Source: an uncultured Eubacteriales bacterium
Lineage (GTDB): Bacteria > Bacillota > Clostridia > Oscillospirales > Ruminococcaceae
DNA: 64,000 nucleotides
Reading direction: 5' to 3'
Assembly (NCBI GenBank): GCA_900314975.1
Contig: OMXI01000014.1
Location: forward strand, 1-64,000
This document shows positions 52,854-61,078 of the stretch, piece after piece (position 1 is the stretch's first letter; every line of letters begins with the position of its first letter). The notes beneath the pieces were generated by a model, which saw only the letters and a list, made by a program, of their open reading frames with translations, searched no databases and was not told the origin of the DNA. Position numbers and translations under genes: made by a program.

Positions 52854-53594
52854 ATGAACAAAGAATTGTTTTACAATGCTTGTGAAAAAATCATCGGGAA
52901 AGACCGTTCTAAAAAGGGTATCGGCACGCTCGGCGAAAAGACCCTGCACGCCGTGCTGAAAAACTACTACGAGCCACACGAGGAAAATCACGAGATAAAG
53001 GTCGGGCGCTTCGTTGCGGATATCGTCGGCGAACAGGGCGTTATCGAGATACAAACGCGCAGCTTCGGCAGCCTGCTCGAAAAGCTTGACAACTTTCTTG
53101 AGTTCTGCGATGTCACAGTCGTCTATCCCCTGCCCGCGCTGAAATACGTGGCTTGGCTCGATATAGACACAGGCGAAATTGGCGAAAAGCATAAGTCACC
53201 GAAAAAGTGCCGTATCTACGACGCTTTCAAGGAGATAATAAGAATAAAGTACGCCCTTGACAATCCGCGCTTCCACCTCGTCCTGTGCTTTCTTGAAATG
53301 GACGAGATACGCTACCTCAACGGCTGGTCGGAAAACAAAAAGCGCGGCTCATCACGCTGCGACCGCATACCAAAGGATATCATCGAGGAGGTCCGTTTTG
53401 ACTGCGTGGAGGATTACCGCAGGTTCCTGCCCGATGGTCTGCCCGAGGAGTTCACCTCGGCGCACTACGCAAAAGCGTGCAGAATAAACAAACAGATTGC
53501 GTCAAACGGGCTGAATATCCTCAATTACCTTGGTCTTGTCGAACGTGTCGGCAAAAAGGGAAACAGCTTTATTTACAAGGTGGTAGAAAAATGA
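52854..53594 (+). CDS. PD-(D/E)XK-like protein with C-terminal winged helix
   Basis: I do not recognise a named family. The N-terminal half of the 246 residues has the order of a PD-(D/E)XK nuclease fold: a helix with a Glu (GTLGEKTLHAVLKNYY), then GRFVADIVGEQGVIEIQTRSF. The latter supplies an Asp and an E-x-Q motif at the sites where E-x-K normally stands. The C-terminal third (QIASNGLNILNYLGLVERVGKKGNSFIYKV) has the pattern of a winged HTH. It overlaps the VOC gene by four bases (ATGA). A DNA-processing or regulatory role is inference. Confidence 0.65.
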   Translation: MNKELFYNACEKIIGKDRSKKGIGTLGEKTLHAVLKNYYEPHEENHEIKVGRFVADIVGEQGVIEIQTRSFGSLLEKLDNFLEFCDVTVVYPLPALKYVAWLDIDTGEIGEKHKSPKKCRIYDAFKEIIRIKYALDNPRFHLVLCFLEMDEIRYLNGWSENKKRGSSRCDRIPKDIIEEVRFDCVEDYRRFLPDGLPEEFTSAHYAKACRINKQIASNGLNILNYLGLVERVGKKGNSFIYKVVEK

Positions 53595-53941
53595 ACTGCA
53601 AGATAGCATCACTGTACATCTGCGTCAGAGATATGGACAGGGCGGTTAGATTCTACGAACAGCTTTTTGATATGCACGTCACCGAAAAAGACGAGATATA
53701 CAGCGTTTTCGAGGTCGGCTCATTCCGCTTCGGGCTGTTTGCATATGAAAAGAAAGGCGAACCTCACGAGTTCGGCTCAAACTGCCTGCCCAGCATCAGC
53801 TTTGACTGCCTTGAAACGCTCAAAGAAAAGCTTTCGGACAAGCAGCTGTGCTTTGAGCTTACAAAGATAAAAACTAACTGGGTCGCCGAAATAATCGACA
53901 GCGAGGGAAATCATATCGAGCTTACCGCACCCGATAAATAA
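53591..53941 (+). CDS. VOC/glyoxalase-like protein
   Basis: A 116-residue vicinal-oxygen-chelate fold protein. The start overlaps the preceding stop (ATGA). Two beta-alpha-beta-beta-beta modules are visible: SLYICVRDMDRAVRFYEQLFDM at the start, and a C-terminal WVAEIIDSEGNHIELT with the usual metal-site Glu. The first metal ligand (often His or Gln near residue 8) is not obvious, so it may be a binding protein and not an enzyme. Substrate unknown. Confidence 0.85.
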   Translation: MNCKIASLYICVRDMDRAVRFYEQLFDMHVTEKDEIYSVFEVGSFRFGLFAYEKKGEPHEFGSNCLPSISFDCLETLKEKLSDKQLCFELTKIKTNWVAEIIDSEGNHIELTAPDK

Positions 53942-53958
53942 AAATTTCTCCGCTGCCC

Positions 53959-53987
53959 TTTACAAACGACAGATTATTCTATATAAT
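53959..53987 (+). promoter_or_regulatory. Promoter of the S11 peptidase-like gene
   Basis: TTTACA (53959-53964), 17 bases and TATAAT (53982-53987). Confidence 0.65.
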
Positions 53988-54039
53988 ATATGTGTACGAC
54001 TTTTTACACCAAAGCGTGTTTATATAAAGGAATGGTAAA

Positions 54040-55464
54040 ATGAAACTCAAAGCAAAATGCCGCAGAGTGCTGTGCTTTATGCTCGCGCTCGTTATGCTCA
54101 TACCGACATTGAGCGCATCTGCGGTCAACTTCAAGCCCGTATCCTCACTTGATAATGACGGCAAGCCCGTTGAGCTTAAGCTGCGTTCAAAAGCGTGTAT
54201 AATCCTGGATATCGAAACGGGCGACCCCATCTACAGCCTCAACGCCGATAAGGAACTGCCCATAGCAACTATGAATATGCTGATGACGTGTCTGCTGATA
54301 GTCGAAAAGTATCAGGACGTCCAGTCACTCAAAGCCGCGTCTGCAAGCGCAGGTACCGAAGCCTATGACGAGCTTTACGATAAAGGCGCACCTACAGCCG
54401 ATATCCAGCCAAATGAAAAGGTCACCTACTACGACCTGCTTTGCGCAATGATACTGCAATCGTCCTGCGAGGCTGCAAATATCACAGCCATAAACCTCGG
54501 CGGCAGTCTTGCGGGCTTTACCAAAATGATGAACGAGCGCGCAAAAGAACTCGGAATGACGCATACAAAGTTTTCAAGCGCGCACGGATTTTTCACCAGC
54601 GGCAACTATTCAAGCTGCGGCGACCTCGCAATATTGAGCAGATACATCATCGAGCATTCAAACATCATCAAGGACATCTGCGCTTTGAGCGAACACAAAA
54701 TGGACAAGACCGACAGTCACCCAGACGGTACAATGATCTACAATAACAACGTGCTCGTCAACAGCGCGTCACTGTATTATTACCCCAACGTCAAAGGCTT
54801 GAAGACCGCCACCACCAACGAGGCTGGGCGCTGCTGCGCATCATACGCAAATATCGAGGGCACGGGCTATATCGTCGTTACTTTGGGCGCACCGCTTGAA
54901 AAGCTCGCTGAGGACGCGGCAAAGGGCGAAGGCGACCCCGATTCCGTCTACTCGCAGGACTATATCTACTACAGCCTTATCGACCACATCAACATCTACA
55001 ATTGGTGCAAGCGCTTTCTTGTGCAGTCCGATTTCCTCGTCCCCGAAAGCGAGATACGCGACGTCAAGGTAATGTACGGCGATAAGGACTACGCCAATTT
55101 GCGCGCAAAAACAGGCTACAGCAGAATGTGGCCCACCTATGTTAAAGTCGACGACGTTCAGCGCGAGATAACCGTAAAGGATAACATTGTCGCACCCGTC
55201 GAGGTCGGCGACGTGCTTGGCGAAATGAAACTCACCTACGGCGGCGAGGTCATCGCAACGCTTGAGCTTGTCTCCACCACAAAGGTACAGCGCTCCGATT
55301 TTGCCGCAAAGCTTGAGGTCGCAAAGAGCTATTTCAGCTCAAAGGTGTTTTTCATAACCTTGATCATCATACTCGTTATGATAGCCCTGTACACCGTAAT
55401 ACACATCATTCGCATAAACCAGAAATACCTTAAAAAGAACGCGGAGGATCACAATGATAATTGA
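54040..55464 (+). CDS. Catalytically degenerate D-alanyl-D-alanine carboxypeptidase homologue (S11)
   Basis: The fold is that of a DacA/DacF-type penicillin-binding protein. It has a signal peptide (about 1-28, cut near SASA), the peptidase domain (about 45-310), a C-terminal beta domain (about 335-420) and a membrane anchor (about 437-460, FFITLIIILVMIALYTVIHII). The sequence around the active site aligns with active members (ADKELPIA then LMTCLLIVE), but the SxxK tetrad reads TMNM (T77, M80). The SxN motif reads SSC (141-143), and KTG reads KTA (255-257). All three catalytic motifs are lost while the frame and structure are kept, so it is probably a non-catalytic muropeptide-binding or scaffolding protein. 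It overlaps the downstream cupin gene. Confidence 0.85.
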   Translation: MKLKAKCRRVLCFMLALVMLIPTLSASAVNFKPVSSLDNDGKPVELKLRSKACIILDIETGDPIYSLNADKELPIATMNMLMTCLLIVEKYQDVQSLKAASASAGTEAYDELYDKGAPTADIQPNEKVTYYDLLCAMILQSSCEAANITAINLGGSLAGFTKMMNERAKELGMTHTKFSSAHGFFTSGNYSSCGDLAILSRYIIEHSNIIKDICALSEHKMDKTDSHPDGTMIYNNNVLVNSASLYYYPNVKGLKTATTNEAGRCCASYANIEGTGYIVVTLGAPLEKLAEDAAKGEGDPDSVYSQDYIYYSLIDHINIYNWCKRFLVQSDFLVPESEIRDVKVMYGDKDYANLRAKTGYSRMWPTYVKVDDVQREITVKDNIVAPVEVGDVLGEMKLTYGGEVIATLELVSTTKVQRSDFAAKLEVAKSYFSSKVFFITLIIILVMIALYTVIHIIRINQKYLKKNAEDHNDN

Positions 55465-55786
55465 TTTTGAAAAAATGCCCGAGCAGGAGCTGCCCAATTT
55501 CAAGGGCGGCGAAAAAAGCTACCGCAAGAAAGGCTTTGAGGACGACAAGAATAAGATAATGCTCGGCAGACTTGAAAGCGGCGCGTCGATCGGCGTGCAT
55601 ACCCACGAGGGCAACAGCGAAACTATATTCATCATCAGCGGCAAAGGCAAGGTCTACTACGACGGCGGCTGCGAAACCGTCAGCGCTGGTCAGTGCCACT
55701 ACTGCCCAATGGGACACGAGCATAGCCTTATAAACGATTCAGACACCGACCTTGTGTTCTACGCAGTAGTCCCCCGCCACGAATAA
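55454..55786 (+). CDS. Small cupin-domain protein
   Basis: This 110-residue single-domain cupin has the two motifs G-x5-HxH-x3-E (GASIGVHTHEGNSETIFIISG) and G-x5-P-x-G-x2-H (GQCHYCPMGHEHSL), so metal ligands (His, His, Glu, His) are present. Proteins of this type bind small ligands or act as isomerases or dioxygenases; which is unknown. It starts inside the end of the S11-like gene, so the two are co-expressed. Confidence 0.88.
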   Translation: MIIDFEKMPEQELPNFKGGEKSYRKKGFEDDKNKIMLGRLESGASIGVHTHEGNSETIFIISGKGKVYYDGGCETVSAGQCHYCPMGHEHSLINDSDTDLVFYAVVPRHE

Positions 55787-55794
55787 AACACACA

Positions 55795-55829
55795 AAAGAA
55801 AGCCCGATAATGCGGGCTTTTTTCTTTTG
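55795..55829 (+). terminator. Terminator after the cupin gene
   Basis: AAGCCCG / CGGGCTT stem with A and T runs extending the pairing, then TTCTTTT. Confidence 0.85.
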
Positions 55830-55852
55830 GGGAAAAATTTTTCAAAAAGGGC

Positions 55853-55881
55853 TTGACAAATTGTATAGCCGCTGCTATAAT
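55853..55881 (+). promoter_or_regulatory. Consensus promoter of the GntR-ABC operon
   Basis: TTGACA (55853-55858), 17 bases and TATAAT (55876-55881), a perfect sigma-A consensus. Confidence 0.85.
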
Positions 55882-55905
55882 TGTATATATAGAGATTATA
55901 CAATT
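55879..55905. promoter_or_regulatory. Palindromic operator overlapping the -10 box
   Basis: AATTGTATA, nine bases, TATACAATT form a perfect inverted repeat that begins in the -10 box. GTATA/TATAC arms are the type recognised by YtrA-subfamily GntR repressors, so it is probably the autoregulatory site of the gene at 55972. Confidence 0.7.
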
Positions 55906-55971
55906 TAGACTTTGTATACTATCCGGAAGGTATGCAAAGCCTGTAAATCTATCAAGGAGTGTACACTAATT

Positions 55972-56355
55972 ATGAACATCAACATCAGCAACACATCCGG
56001 CGAGCCTATCTATGTTCAGATAGTCGAGCAGATAAAAAAGCTGATACTTGAGGGCGAGCTTAAAGAGGGAGAGCCTCTCCCGTCAATGCGAAATCTCGCG
56101 CTTGAACTGCGTATCAGCTTTATGACCACCAAACGTGCCTACGAAGAGCTTGAGCGTGACGGCTTTATCGAGTCATATACGGGCAAGGGTTCTTTTGTAA
56201 AGGCGACCAACAAAGAGCTTTACCGCGAGGAGCAGATAAAGCAGATAGAATCACTGCTTGCACAGGCTGGCGAAAAGGCAAAAAAATGCGGCATCACCGT
56301 GAGTGAACTTCACGAGATACTTGATTTTGTAACCGACGGGGAAGATTGCGAATAA
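55972..56355 (+). CDS. GntR-family regulator, YtrA subfamily
   Basis: A 127-residue regulator starts at ATG 55972 (AAGGAG upstream). The N-terminal winged HTH (GEPIYVQIVEQIKKLILEGELKEGEPLPSMRNLALELRISFMTTKRAYEELERDGFI) is GntR-like, and the short C-terminal helical part (about 75-127) is typical of YtrA regulators, which lack a large ligand domain. It heads an operon with an ABC exporter and probably represses it through the palindrome in the promoter. Cell-envelope-active antibiotics induce related systems (established for Bacillus YtrA; inference here). Confidence 0.92.
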   Translation: MNINISNTSGEPIYVQIVEQIKKLILEGELKEGEPLPSMRNLALELRISFMTTKRAYEELERDGFIESYTGKGSFVKATNKELYREEQIKQIESLLAQAGEKAKKCGITVSELHEILDFVTDGEDCE

Positions 56356-56675
56356 TGGACATACTGATAGAATTCATTCTAAATCTGCTGTTTGAGGGCG
56401 CGTTTATGGGCGCGACCGACAGGCGTGTTCCAAAACCGATACGGATTATTTTTCTCGTGTTTCTCGCACTCATCTACGGCGTTATTATCGCCGCAGTAGA
56501 AATAATCGGCTTGCAGCTCATAAGCGAGGGCAAGACCGCAGGCGGTATCCTTGTGCTTTTGTGCGCTCTTGCAGTGGCAGCGCTGGTGGTCTGGGGGGTT
56601 ATCAGCGAGCGCCGCAAGCAGCTTGAAAAAATCAGGAAAAGTCTGAATGACAGGAGGCAGGGCGGCTCTTTTTAA
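56355..56675 (+). CDS. Small membrane protein of the ABC exporter operon
   Basis: The start ATG overlaps the gntR stop (TAATG). This 106-residue protein has two hydrophobic segments (about 33-55, IRIIFLVFLALIYGVIIAAVEIIG, and about 61-82, GGILVLLCALAVAALVVWGVI) and a basic, Arg- and Lys-rich tail. No family recognised. It is probably an accessory subunit of the exporter. Confidence 0.75.
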   Translation: MDILIEFILNLLFEGAFMGATDRRVPKPIRIIFLVFLALIYGVIIAAVEIIGLQLISEGKTAGGILVLLCALAVAALVVWGVISERRKQLEKIRKSLNDRRQGGSF

Positions 56676-56690
56676 GAGAGGAGTATACTT

Positions 56691-57569
56691 ATGAAAGACT
56701 ATGAAAACGCCATTGAACTTGACAGCGTTACCAAAAGATATGACGGCTTTACGCTCGACAGCGTGAGCTTTACCGTTCCCAAAGGAAGTATAATGGGCTT
56801 TATCGGACAAAACGGCGCAGGCAAAACTACCACAATGCGCAGCCTGCTGAACATTACAAAAATCGACTCGGGTAGGATAAGACTGCTCGGGCAGGACCAT
56901 GTGAAAGACGAAAGAGAGATAAAGAAAAACATATCCGTCGTGTTTGATGCAATGCCGTTTGACGATATGTTCACCCCAAAGGATATGGCAAAAATATTCG
57001 GCGGTCTGTATCCGCAGTGGGAAGACAAGACCTTTTCAGACTACCTTGACCGCTTTGAGCTGCCCTATAAAAAGAAAGTGGGCAAATTCTCAAAGGGTAT
57101 GAAGATGAAACTGCAAATAGCCTGCGCGCTCTCGCACAACGCCGAGCTGCTTATTATGGACGAGGCAACATCGGGTCTTGACCCTATCGTGCGTGACGAG
57201 ATACTGCACATCTTTATGGAGTATATGCACACAGGCGAGCGCTCGATACTAATGTCCTCGCACATCACATCAGACCTTGAAAAGATAGCCGACTGCGTTA
57301 CCTTTATCGACAAAGGCAGCGTGCTTATTTCGGGCTATAAGGACGAGGTGCTTGAAAACCACGGCATAATCAAGTGCAGTCAGGACGATGTAAGGCTGAT
57401 AGACCCGTCTGATATCGTCAGCGTGCGCACAAACAGCTTCGGCGCGCAGGTGATGATACACAACCGCCAAGCTGCCGCATACAGATACAAAAAAATGATT
57501 ATCGACCCCGCAAACCTTGAAGACATAATGCTTTTCTACGTCAACAAAGGCAGGAAGGAGTGGTCTTGA
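56691..57569 (+). CDS. ABC transporter ATP-binding protein
   Basis: A 292-residue ATPase of the ABC-2 exporter type. Walker A is GFIGQNGAGKTTTMRSLL near residue 38, and the signature reads KFSKGMKMKLQIACAL near 130. Walker B is LLIMDEATSGLDP near 150, the H-loop SSHITSD near 185. The signature has FSKGM in place of LSGGQ, as often in YtrB-like proteins. The start has AGAGGAG at good spacing; the stop overlaps the permease start (TGATG). Confidence 0.93.
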   Translation: MKDYENAIELDSVTKRYDGFTLDSVSFTVPKGSIMGFIGQNGAGKTTTMRSLLNITKIDSGRIRLLGQDHVKDEREIKKNISVVFDAMPFDDMFTPKDMAKIFGGLYPQWEDKTFSDYLDRFELPYKKKVGKFSKGMKMKLQIACALSHNAELLIMDEATSGLDPIVRDEILHIFMEYMHTGERSILMSSHITSDLEKIADCVTFIDKGSVLISGYKDEVLENHGIIKCSQDDVRLIDPSDIVSVRTNSFGAQVMIHNRQAAAYRYKKMIIDPANLEDIMLFYVNKGRKEWS

Positions 57570-58333
57570 TGAAACTTTACAGGTCACTCGTTTACCGTGA
57601 GTTCAGACTCTCGCGCAAGTATTATATCCTTATCACCCTGCTGTTCGTGCTGCTTGAGGCTTTGGTGCTGCTTGGAATAGGCTTGGGTCTTGAAGACGAA
57701 GAAAGCGCCGAGACAGTTTCCGAAAAGCTCGCAGGGATACTTGTAACTTCCATTGTTCCCGCACTCGCAGGTTTTCTGTGTGCAAGGGACGCAAACAACT
57801 ACAAAAAAGATGTCCATTCGGGCTGGGCAAGCTACGCAAGAGTCCTGCCCGCTACTGCAAAGCAAAGAGCATTTGCCTGCATTCTTTTAAGGCTGGGCTT
57901 CTCGCTTTTCATAGGCTTGCTCACAGTGGTTTTGAGCATAGTAATGCAGTCAATAACAGGCTTTAACACCCTTATACCTACGCTCTCGGTTTTCCTTGCG
58001 GCTATGGCACTGACCGTGCTGCTTGATGCGGTGTATAGCGCAGTCGTTATGCGCACAACAGACCAAAAGGCTTTCAAAACAGTTGCCTTCATTGCATTTG
58101 CAGCTGTTGCAGGCGTGGCAGCGCTTGTCTCAAAGCTTATCGGCAGAGGCGAAAACGGCGAGCTGCTCGACGACGGTCTGCTTGATAAGATAAAAGACCC
58201 CAAGACTGCACGCAAGCTCTACGACTTCGTTACCTCTTATGCGTTTCTCGGAATTTCGCTCGCCGCGGCAGCCGTGGCTTTCGTGGTGTACTTTATCGTC
58301 GTTTCAAAGTCTCTTGAAAGGAGAGAGGCGTAA
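57569..58333 (+). CDS. ABC-2 type permease
   Basis: The start is at ATG 57569 with AAGGAG eight bases upstream, overlapping the ATPase stop. The 254-residue protein has about six hydrophobic segments, for example YYILITLLFVLLEALVLLGIGLG and AGILVTSIVPALAGFLC. It is the membrane part of the exporter with the next gene. The substrate is unknown. Confidence 0.85.
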   Translation: MKLYRSLVYREFRLSRKYYILITLLFVLLEALVLLGIGLGLEDEESAETVSEKLAGILVTSIVPALAGFLCARDANNYKKDVHSGWASYARVLPATAKQRAFACILLRLGFSLFIGLLTVVLSIVMQSITGFNTLIPTLSVFLAAMALTVLLDAVYSAVVMRTTDQKAFKTVAFIAFAAVAGVAALVSKLIGRGENGELLDDGLLDKIKDPKTARKLYDFVTSYAFLGISLAAAAVAFVVYFIVVSKSLERREA

Positions 58334-59049
58334 TGAGAAAAGGCTTCTCCATTAAAGAGGTCAAACAGCACGGCGTATTGGTCTTTATGCCGCTTGCATA
58401 TTCAGCCCTTATCGTGCCGTTCTCTCAATATTTTCTTGAAATGACGGGCATTTTCAGCGAACAGACCGCAAGCACCGTGCAGATATTCAGTATGCTTATC
58501 GCTCTTGTTGTGGCTGCGATATTTCAGAATATAATAATGCGTGACGGCAACAAAAAGCTGTGGGGCTATTTCGTCTGCTCAACACCTGCGGGTCACAAGG
58601 GCTATATGCTCACAAAGTTCTCGTTCGTACTTGCCTGCGGCGTGTTCAACCTTATCGGCTCGGTCGCTGCCTGCACCTACTACGCAGGCTTGACAGGCAG
58701 AGCAGGCGCAAACAGCTTTGGCGTTATCTGCAAACTGGGCTTTGCGCTTTTCGCCCTGCAGCTTATCCTGCGTGCGATAGATATACCACTCACCGTGCGC
58801 TTTGGCGAAAAGAAAGGCTCAATGATAAAGCTGATCTCACTTATGGTGCTGATAATTTTATATGTCGTGCTTATCATCATCAAGCCCGAAACAAGCACCC
58901 TGCTTGCAAAGCTGACCAAAAGCCTTATAAGCAGCGCTGGCAAGGCTTGGTTCGTCCCCGCGTTTGTGGGCGTTGGCGCAGCAGCCTATGCGGTGTCATA
59001 CCACATCACCTGCAAGCTGTACATCAAAGGCATAGAAAGTATAGATTGA
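58333..59049 (+). CDS. ABC-2 type permease, second subunit
   Basis: A 238-residue polytopic membrane protein with about six hydrophobic segments. Its ATG overlaps the upstream stop (TAATG). It ends at a terminator (59063-59091) and closes the GntR-ABC operon. Confidence 0.82.
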   Translation: MRKGFSIKEVKQHGVLVFMPLAYSALIVPFSQYFLEMTGIFSEQTASTVQIFSMLIALVVAAIFQNIIMRDGNKKLWGYFVCSTPAGHKGYMLTKFSFVLACGVFNLIGSVAACTYYAGLTGRAGANSFGVICKLGFALFALQLILRAIDIPLTVRFGEKKGSMIKLISLMVLIILYVVLIIIKPETSTLLAKLTKSLISSAGKAWFVPAFVGVGAAAYAVSYHITCKLYIKGIESID

Positions 59050-59062
59050 TATCCCTCCTCAC

Positions 59063-59091
59063 AAAGAGCATCCCAAAAGGGTGCTCTTTTT
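59063..59091 (+). terminator. Terminator of the GntR-ABC operon
   Basis: AAAGAGCATCCC / GGGTGCTCTTT stem with an AAAA loop, then TT. Confidence 0.9.
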
Positions 59092-59122
59092 GCTGCCCGC
59101 TGAAAATATTTCAAAAAAGGTA

Positions 59123-59151
59123 TTGACAAACAGGTCGGGGTGTGCTATAAT
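59123..59151 (+). promoter_or_regulatory. Consensus promoter of cysK
   Basis: TTGACA (59123-59128), 17 bases and TATAAT (59146-59151), perfect consensus. Confidence 0.85.
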
Positions 59152-59168
59152 GCCATTAAGCTACTAAT

Positions 59169-59183
59169 CTACTTGGTAAGTAG
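59169..59183. promoter_or_regulatory. Palindromic operator-like site in the cysK leader
   Basis: CTACTT-GGT-AAGTAG is a perfect inverted repeat 18 bases past the -10 box, near the transcription start. The form suits a dimeric repressor of the Rrf2 (CymR/IscR-like) type; the regulator is not encoded here. Confidence 0.55.
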
Positions 59184-59203
59184 GTTGAAAAGGAGTGACC
59201 ATT

Positions 59204-59281
59204 ATGCAAAGCATATTAAAGACTGTATTAAGGGCAGATTTCCGCTTCGGGCGAATGTGTCGATGTTGCACCCGCAGCTGA
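59204..59281 (+). CDS. 25-residue cysteine-rich leader peptide of cysK
   Basis: A 25-codon ORF has AAAGGAG nine bases before its ATG. The product is basic and ends FGRMCRCCTRS, with three Cys codons (TGT, TGT, TGC) in the last seven residues. It lies 55 bases upstream of the cysteine synthase gene behind a consensus promoter. Cysteine-rich uORFs before sulfur genes are known from actinobacteria as cysteine-responsive attenuators; I infer the same role here. No terminator hairpin is obvious between the uORF and cysK, so control may act by ribosome stalling and translation. Confidence 0.75.
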   Translation: MQSILKTVLRADFRFGRMCRCCTRS

Positions 59282-59336
59282 CTTGACCGACATTTGAACA
59301 CACATTTAAACAACATTGATTTTTGGAGGAATTATT

Positions 59337-60269
59337 ATGGCAAACATATACACATCAGCAGACAAACTTATCGGCGGCACTCCCCTTCTGGAGCTTACGC
59401 ATATCGAAAAAGAGCTTGGACTTAAAGCAAAGATACTCGCAAAACTCGAGTATTTCAACCCCGCAGGCTCTGTCAAGGACAGAATCGCAAAAGCAATGAT
59501 AGAGGACGCAGAGAAAAGCGGTAAACTTAAAGCAGGCTCTGTCATCATCGAGCCGACCTCCGGCAATACAGGTATCGGTCTTGCATCCGTAGCCGCAGCA
59601 AGAGGCTATAGAATAATCATCGTAATGCCCGAAACGATGTCCGTTGAAAGGAGACAGCTGATGAAAGCCTACGGCGCAGAGCTTGTCCTCACCGACGGCA
59701 CAAAGGGTATGAAAGGCGCTATCGCCGAGGCTGAAAGGCTTGAAAAGGAAACCGAGGGCGGCATTATCCTCGGTCAGTTCTCAAACCCTGCCAACCCACA
59801 GACGCACCTTGAAACCACAGGTCCCGAGATCTATAACGATACCGACGGAAAGGTCGATATCTTCGTCGCGGGCGTAGGCACAGGCGGCACAGTTACAGGC
59901 GTGGGCAAGTACCTCAAGAGCAGGAATGCTGATGTTAAGGTCGTAGCAGTCGAGCCTGCATCATCGCCCGTGCTTTCAAAGGGTACCGCAGGCGCTCACA
60001 AAATACAGGGCATAGGCGCAGGCTTTGTCCCCGACGTGCTTGATACAAGCGTCTATGACGAGGTTATAGCCGTTGAGAACGACGACGCGTTTGAGTACGG
60101 CAAGCTTGTCGGCAAAAAAGAGGGCGTACTGGTCGGCATCTCCTCGGGCGCAGCAGTTTTCGCCGCTATAGAGCTTGCAAAGCGCGAGGAAAACGCAGGC
60201 AAAACGATAGTCGCACTCCTGCCCGACACAGGCGACAGATACCTCTCAACCGCACTTTTTGCGGATTGA
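59337..60269 (+). CDS. cysK: Cysteine synthase A
   Basis: CysK makes cysteine from O-acetylserine and sulfide with pyridoxal phosphate. The start is at ATG 59337 (GGAGG upstream), giving 310 residues. The PLP lysine is in [17 protein letters not shown] near residue 42. The substrate loop is [12 protein letters not shown], and the phosphate-binding glycine loop is [15 protein letters not shown] near 176. Its C-terminal VGISSGAAV and [12 protein letters not shown] are typical. Confidence 0.97.
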   Translation: MANIYTSADKLIGGTPLLELTHIEKELGLKAKILAKLEYFNPAGSVKDRIAKAMIEDAEKSGKLKAGSVIIEPTSGNTGIGLASVAAARGYRIIIVMPETMSVERRQLMKAYGAELVLTDGTKGMKGAIAEAERLEKETEGGIILGQFSNPANPQTHLETTGPEIYNDTDGKVDIFVAGVGTGGTVTGVGKYLKSRNADVKVVAVEPASSPVLSKGTAGAHKIQGIGAGFVPDVLDTSVYDEVIAVENDDAFEYGKLVGKKEGVLVGISSGAAVFAAIELAKREENAGKTIVALLPDTGDRYLSTALFAD

Positions 60270-60285
60270 TAAAAACACAATATAC

Positions 60286-60317
60286 AAAAAAGCACCCGAG
60301 CGTATCGAGTGCTTTTT
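60286..60317 (+). terminator. Terminator after cysK
   Basis: AAAAGCACCCGA / TCGAGTGCTTTTT stem with one mismatch and T run. Confidence 0.8.
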
Positions 60318-60338
60318 GTACCTTTAAAGGAGAGCATT

Positions 60339-61025
60339 ATGGATTACCTTTCAAACATCAGCATCACAGCCATAGCCCGTGTAAAAAGCGATTTCCCCAC
60401 CAAATTCGGAATCCCGCGCCAAAGCGGACTTTGTAAGAACCTTTTGTCGCAGATAGTTTTCAATCCGCCCTATTGCGACGAAAACGCCTTTCGCGGTATA
60501 GAGCAGTTCTCGCACCTGTGGGTTATATGGGGCTTTTCCGAAAACATCACCCAAGCCTTTCAGCCCACAGTCAGACCGCCAAAGCTCGGCGGCAACGAAA
60601 GACGCGGAGTGTTCGCAACGCGCTCCCCGTTCAGACCCAACCCTCTCGGTCTATCCTGCGTCAAGCTCGAAAAGGTCATACGCACCGATGAAGGCATAAC
60701 GCTTGAAGTATCGGGCGGCGATATGAAAGACGGCACACCCGTTTTCGACATCAAGCCGTATATCCCCTACGCAGACTGCGTGGAAAATGCATCGGGCGGC
60801 TTTGCACAGCAGCACAGCACCGACAGACTGACCGTCGAAATACCCAGCGCGCTGCTTGAACGCGTCCCCGAAAATAAGCGCGCCGCACTCACCGAGGTGC
60901 TGTCTCTCGACCCGCGCCCCGCGTACCAGAATGACGAGACCCGCACCTACGGCTTTGAGTTTGCAGGCTTTGAGGTAAAGTTCCGTGTCGAGCAGACCAC
61001 CCTCACGGTAGTAAGCATAGAATAA
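60339..61025 (+). CDS. trmO: tRNA (N6-threonylcarbamoyladenosine37-N6)-methyltransferase TrmO
   Basis: TrmO/TsaA-family protein that methylates t6A37 of certain tRNAs with SAM. The start is ATG 60339 with AAAGGAGAG. The 228 residues have the family motifs IARVKSDFPTKFGIPRQSGL, the FSHLWVIWGF block, RRGVFATRSPFRPNPLGLSCVKLEK and KDGTPVFDIKPYIPYAD. The C-terminal domain (LSLDPRPAYQNDETRTYGF) is present. Confidence 0.93.
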   Translation: MDYLSNISITAIARVKSDFPTKFGIPRQSGLCKNLLSQIVFNPPYCDENAFRGIEQFSHLWVIWGFSENITQAFQPTVRPPKLGGNERRGVFATRSPFRPNPLGLSCVKLEKVIRTDEGITLEVSGGDMKDGTPVFDIKPYIPYADCVENASGGFAQQHSTDRLTVEIPSALLERVPENKRAALTEVLSLDPRPAYQNDETRTYGFEFAGFEVKFRVEQTTLTVVSIE

Positions 61026-61042
61026 ACAGAATTATACCAATC

Positions 61043-61075
61043 AAAAAACGGGCAGAGCAATCTGTCCGTTTTTTT
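61043..61075. terminator. Bidirectional terminator between trmO and the pullulanase gene
   Basis: AAAAAACGGGCAGA / TCTGTCCGTTTTTTT stem with a short GCAA loop; serves both convergent genes. Confidence 0.9.
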
Positions 61076-61078
61076 GTA

